The notes beneath the pieces were generated by a model. It was not told where the DNA came from, did no database searches, and saw only the letters and a program-made list of their open reading frames with translations. A stretch of 7,811 nucleotides of DNA from M55B129 sp964506505 (GTDB lineage Bacteria > Bacillota > Dethiobacteria > DTU022), in contig CAZDKY010000015.1 in NCBI GenBank assembly GCA_964506505.1, positions 1 through 7,811 of the forward strand, given 5' to 3'. Positions 5,046 through 7,811 of the stretch are shown in pieces (positions within the stretch are counted from its first letter, which is position 1; each line of letters starts with the position of its first letter). The translations under genes and the position numbers were made by a program.

Positions 5046-6059
5046 ATGAGTTTAAAAAATAATAAAGCGTTAATGACTTTAGCTTTAATTGTTTCCTTAC
5101 TGCTGATCTTTTCCCAGGTCGCCTTTGCCGCTGACGGAGTGAAGCTTAGCGCCAGCTCCGAATCGGACGTGGTGGGGGAAGAAGTAACCGTAACGATCAG
5201 CATTGAAGATGCCGAGGGTATCGAAGGTGGTCAGTTTGACCTTTCCTTCGATTCCGATGTAGCTGAGCCTGTTTCCGCAGCCCGGGGTGCCTTTGTCCCA
5301 GATATCTCCGGCAACTCTTTCGACTACAACCTGGAACTGGAGGACGGTAAGTTGCGGGTTCTCTGGGTAATTGCCGCCGGTGCCGAAGATGATTCCGGAG
5401 TTGTCGGAACCATTACTTTCGAACTGCTCGAGGACGGCGAAACGGATCTCACCTTCAGTGATGTGGTTATCGCTCCGGACGATGCCGAAGTAGCTTCTAC
5501 CCACACTGCCGGTCAGATAACGGTTATTGATTTTGAGGAGTTGAAGCAGGAAGCAATCGATGCTGCCGATGAGGCCATTGCCGATCTTCCCGACTGCGAT
5601 GACATCACCCTGGCCGATAAGGAAGACGTGGAAGAGGCCCGGGCCCTGGTGGAAGAAGCCATCGATGAATATGAAGCCGAAGATGACGATTTTACCGACC
5701 TCGAAAAACTCGAGTGCGCCGAAGCAAAAATCGCCAAGCTTGAAGCAATCAGGACCGCCGACAATGCCATCCTGGCCCTGCCATCAGTAGACAGTCTCAA
5801 GCTCGATGACAAGCCCGATGTGGTATCTGCCCGGGCACTGGTCAACGCGGCCAAGGAAGATCATGGTGCGGTCGATGATGACTTCGAATACCTGGCTACA
5901 CTGAGTGCAGCGGAGAACCGGATCAAGGAACTGGAAGGGCTCCAGCCCACACCGCCAACAGGTGGTGGAGTGAATTACTGGCTCTTCATCGGACTGCTGG
6001 CCCTGGCGGCCGGAGGTTACTTTATCGCCCGGCGCAAGCGCTTTGCCACGGTTCGTTAA
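5046..6059 (+). CDS. Cohesin-domain surface protein with helical repeats and TPPTGG anchor
   Basis: A 337-residue exported protein. Residues 1-28 are a signal peptide (VAFA|ADG). Residues ~32-160 are a cohesin domain (PF00963-type). It opens VKLSASSESDVVGEEVTVTI and has the hallmark EGGQFDLSFD, LRVLWVIAAG and TFSDVVIAPDDAEV segments. Cohesins bind dockerin modules in a calcium-dependent complex. Residues 171-232 and 235-296 are two 64-residue helical repeats, both with DDDF. Cys184 and Cys224 in the first could form a disulfide. They match the repeats of the preceding gene: KEDHGAVDDDF here, KEDYGAVDDDF there. Residues 302-306 are TPPTG, followed by GG, a hydrophobic helix (~311-328) and RRKR, which fits covalent wall attachment by a sortase or retention as a membrane protein. 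There is a single cohesin, unlike enzyme-carrying scaffoldins. The likely partner is the dockerin protein at 7095, but this is untested. Confidence 0.92.
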   Translation: MSLKNNKALMTLALIVSLLLIFSQVAFAADGVKLSASSESDVVGEEVTVTISIEDAEGIEGGQFDLSFDSDVAEPVSAARGAFVPDISGNSFDYNLELEDGKLRVLWVIAAGAEDDSGVVGTITFELLEDGETDLTFSDVVIAPDDAEVASTHTAGQITVIDFEELKQEAIDAADEAIADLPDCDDITLADKEDVEEARALVEEAIDEYEAEDDDFTDLEKLECAEAKIAKLEAIRTADNAILALPSVDSLKLDDKPDVVSARALVNAAKEDHGAVDDDFEYLATLSAAENRIKELEGLQPTPPTGGGVNYWLFIGLLALAAGGYFIARRKRFATVR

Positions 6060-6099
6060 ACAAAAAAAACTGTTTGTGCAACCAGACGATAAATAGAAA

Positions 6100-6138
6100 G
6101 TTGCGGCGGTAGCTACCGTCGCCGCCGCAACAGGTTTT
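6100..6138 (+). terminator. GC-rich hairpin between the two cohesin genes
   Basis: GTTGCGGCGG (6100-6109) and CCGCCGCAAC (6122-6131) form a perfect 10-bp stem. A 12-base loop follows, and the start of the stem-loop also contains the palindrome CGGTAGCTACCG. The 3' side is AGGTTTT, a short T-run. Flanking AAAACTGTT and AACAGGTTTT could add an outer stem. It may be a full or leaky intrinsic terminator, or an RNA-stabilising stem inside an operon. Confidence 0.55.
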
Positions 6139-6180
6139 AACTGACAACCGGAATTAATTACTCTGATAAGGTTTGAGTTA

Positions 6181-6966
6181 ATGACGAAAGCATCTATCAC
6201 AATAAGAATAACAATGGCAGTTTTGATTATCGCTCTTTGCTATCTGAGCCTGTTTTTTTATACGGGATCTGCTGCTGCGGCCGACCTGAATCTGAAGGCC
6301 GATCAGAAAGAAGCTGAACCGGGAGAACAGGTGACCATCACAGTCAGGATCGAGAATGCGTCGGGAACTGAAGGCGGGCAGTTCACTATGGCCTTTGATC
6401 CGGCTGTTCTGGATCCGGTTTCGCTGGAAGCCGGAGACCTGGTCAAAAATGCTACCGGCAGCCTGCATATGGCCAACCTGGATTACGAACCCGGTAAACT
6501 GATGTTCATGTGGGTTACCGCCGCCGGTGATGCGGCTGATGAAGGAGATTTATGCACTGTTACTTTTACAATGCTCAGGGCAGGACAGACTGAGATCGCC
6601 TTCCGGGATGTGGTTATTGCTCCCGAAGGGATGGTAACCGTTAGGACCATCCCGGGCAGAGTGTCCAGTGGTGATACGGAGGCGGAGCAGGAAGAAACAG
6701 GTGCAAATGAAAACAGTCAGCAGGAAAGCGAAGAAGAAGCAGTAAATAAAGAGGAAAAAACACAAGTAGAAGAAGAACAAACCGGTGAAGAAAACGAATC
6801 TCCCGAGCCTGAAAGTGAACCGGAGGGCGAAGGATCCGAAGAAGCAGCAGATGCTGAAGAAGTCGAAGAAGAGGATAAAAATTATACGGTTGTGATCGTC
6901 ATCGTTGCGCTGGCCATATTGCTTCCGGTCGGCTTTGCGATCTACAAGCGTTTAAGAAAGACCTGA
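6181..6966 (+). CDS. Membrane-anchored cohesin protein with acidic stalk
   Basis: A 261-residue protein with a weaker ribosome site (ATAAGG, nine bases before ATG). Residues 1-34 are a signal peptide ending AAAA|D. Residues ~36-162 are a cohesin clearly paralogous to that of the preceding gene, sharing EGGQF, FD..V..PVS, GKL...WV.AAG and F.DVVIAP in the same order. Residues ~165-232 are a Glu-rich, low-complexity stalk with almost no hydrophobic residues. Residues 235-255 are a transmembrane helix and the chain ends KRLRKT. It lacks the helical repeats and the TPPTG motif, so it should stay in the membrane and not be transferred to peptidoglycan. It sits 121 bases after the other cohesin gene, across a GC-rich hairpin, and 128 bases before the dockerin gene. 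Two cohesins with different anchors suggest two display distances for the same ligand, which is inference. Confidence 0.9.
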   Translation: MTKASITIRITMAVLIIALCYLSLFFYTGSAAAADLNLKADQKEAEPGEQVTITVRIENASGTEGGQFTMAFDPAVLDPVSLEAGDLVKNATGSLHMANLDYEPGKLMFMWVTAAGDAADEGDLCTVTFTMLRAGQTEIAFRDVVIAPEGMVTVRTIPGRVSSGDTEAEQEETGANENSQQESEEEAVNKEEKTQVEEEQTGEENESPEPESEPEGEGSEEAADAEEVEEEDKNYTVVIVIVALAILLPVGFAIYKRLRKT

Positions 6967-6997
6967 TCCCAGTATAAGCATACAGAGTATCATGAAC

Positions 6998-7034
6998 CAG
7001 GGAGAAACAAAGATTGTCTTATTTAGTGCACTAA
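6998..7034 (+). other. Second GGGAG-A-rich box with possible 6-codon leader ORF
   Basis: GGGAG (7000-7004), nine bases, then TTG TCT TAT TTA GTG CAC TAA (7014-7034). It resembles the box at 4897-4912 apart from one inserted base and one substitution. The short frame runs into the 7018-7039 palindrome. It is too short to judge as coding. Confidence 0.3.
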
Positions 7035-7039
7035 ATAAG
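7018..7039. promoter_or_regulatory. 22-bp perfect palindrome upstream of the dockerin gene
   Basis: CTTATTTAG, centre TGCA, CTAAATAAG: every base is symmetric. It lies 55 bases before the ATG at 7095. A dimeric regulator could bind it as DNA, or it could fold as a 9-bp RNA hairpin. There is no T-run after it, so it is not an intrinsic terminator. Confidence 0.5.
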
Positions 7040-7060
7040 AAGCGAATTTCAGTTTAAAGG

Positions 7061-7070
7061 TAAGTACTTA
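7061..7070. promoter_or_regulatory. 10-bp palindrome TAAGTACTTA
   Basis: A short perfect palindrome 25 bases before the dockerin gene start. It is a possible operator half of a pair with the 7018-7039 palindrome, but short enough to occur by chance in AT-rich DNA. Confidence 0.25.
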
Positions 7071-7094
7071 TCTATTGAAAGTGAGGTTAACAAA

Positions 7095-7811
7095 ATGCAG
7101 AAATCTTTTAGAAAGAGAGCAGGGGCAAAGGCTTCACTGGTTTTGCTCTCCATCTTTATATTCCTGTTCCTTTTCGCTCCGGCTGCTGCAGCTGCCACTT
7201 ACGGCGATATCAATGATGACGGGGATATTAATGTTCTCGACGTCGTGCTTATTCAGCAGCACGTTCTCGGGCTGGAAGAGCTGGACGAAGACCAGGAAGC
7301 AGTCGCCGACGTGAATGGTGATGGAGATATAAATGTGCAGGATGTAACTCTGATCATGCAGTATTCACTGGGCCTGATTGATGAGTTTCCGCATGCTAAC
7401 CTGCAGGTTTCCAGTGTAACTGCAGTTAACCCGAAGCAGGTAGAAGTTGAATTCAACCGCATGCTGAAGTCTGATGAAAGGTCAAAGATGACCACAGATA
7501 ACTTCCATGTAGGACTGCAGGCATCGCCATCGACGGATCAATTAACCGGTATTGGCTCTGCAGTGGAAGTCCAGGATGATAGCAAATCTGTTCTTTTAAC
7601 AATGGCAGATGGTGTTTATTTTGTCAACGGATCGACGACCAACCGGGTTATTGTCAGGAAAGAGGTTGGTATTGATGCTGATTATACTATAAATAACCTT
7701 GTTTTTGTTGATACCAGTGTTCCAACTCTGCAATCTGTGCATACGGAGAGCCCCAGGACAGTAGTCTTGACATTCTCTGAACCACTTGATAATACTGAAA
7801 CACCTACTAAT
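7095..7811 (+). CDS. Secreted dockerin protein with Ig-like region (3' end missing)
   Basis: The first 239 residues of a gene that runs off the window. It starts at ATG 7095 behind GAGG (7083-7086). Residues 1-34 are a long signal peptide (APAAAAA|TYGD). Residues 36-98 are a type I-like dockerin: two 12-residue calcium loops, DINDDGDINVLD (38-49) and DVNGDGDINVQD (72-83), each with Asp/Asn at positions 1, 3, 5, 9 and 12 and followed by a helix (VVLIQQHVLGL, VTLIMQYSLGL). Residues ~103-200 and the start of another unit (VPTLQSVHTESPRTVVLTFSEPLD) look like Ig-like strands of S-layer proteins ('V..V.A.N...VEV.F...'). Dockerins usually sit at the C-terminus of enzymes; here it leads the mature chain. 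Loop positions 10-11 are V-L and V-Q, not the common Ser-Thr. It is probably displayed by the cohesins encoded just upstream. No catalytic domain is seen in the visible part. Confidence 0.9.
   Translation, partial: MQKSFRKRAGAKASLVLLSIFIFLFLFAPAAAAATYGDINDDGDINVLDVVLIQQHVLGLEELDEDQEAVADVNGDGDINVQDVTLIMQYSLGLIDEFPHANLQVSSVTAVNPKQVEVEFNRMLKSDERSKMTTDNFHVGLQASPSTDQLTGIGSAVEVQDDSKSVLLTMADGVYFVNGSTTNRVIVRKEVGIDADYTINNLVFVDTSVPTLQSVHTESPRTVVLTFSEPLDNTETPTN

Overview
The window reads as part of the chromosome of a Gram-positive anaerobe, most likely a Clostridia-type Firmicute. The basis is purine-rich AGGGAG/GGGGTG ribosome sites, GTG starts, Sec signal peptides, a wall-autolysin gene, LPXTG-like sorting tails and cohesin/dockerin modules. 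The genus cannot be told from the sequence alone.

Layout. Positions 1-145 hold the 5' end of a minus-strand gene resembling stand-alone pyruvate-kinase alpha/beta-domain proteins. It is divergent from everything else. The 146-483 spacer holds two back-to-back promoters that share their -35 bases, followed on the plus strand by a clear cyclic-di-GMP-I (GEMM-I) riboswitch (308-408). The riboswitch leads a two-gene unit: a membrane-anchored beta-rich surface protein with a Glu-Pro stalk (484-1956), and a secreted bifunctional peptidoglycan hydrolase with glucosaminidase, SH3 and amidase_3 domains (1981-3771).

A 411-base AT-rich spacer (3772-4182) has no gene but has several strong inverted repeats, including an arrangement that could fold as an H-type pseudoknot just ahead of the next gene. 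Then come four plus-strand surface-protein genes. The first is a small protein with two helical repeats and a TPPTGG-TM-basic tail (4183-4878). The second is a cohesin protein with two copies of the same helical repeat and the same TPPTGG tail (5046-6059). The third is a second cohesin on a long acidic stalk with a plain C-terminal membrane anchor (6181-6966). The fourth is the beginning of a secreted protein with a type I-like dockerin directly after its signal peptide, followed by Ig-like sequence (7095 to the window end).

Working model (inference). The locus encodes a non-cellulosomal cell-surface assembly. Two differently anchored cohesins would hold a dockerin-bearing extracellular protein, beside a wall-remodelling hydrolase unit under c-di-GMP riboswitch control. 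No glycoside hydrolase of the cellulosome type, no scaffoldin with many cohesins and no sortase lies in the window. Whether the riboswitch also governs the cohesin/dockerin genes beyond the 411-base gap cannot be decided from sequence.
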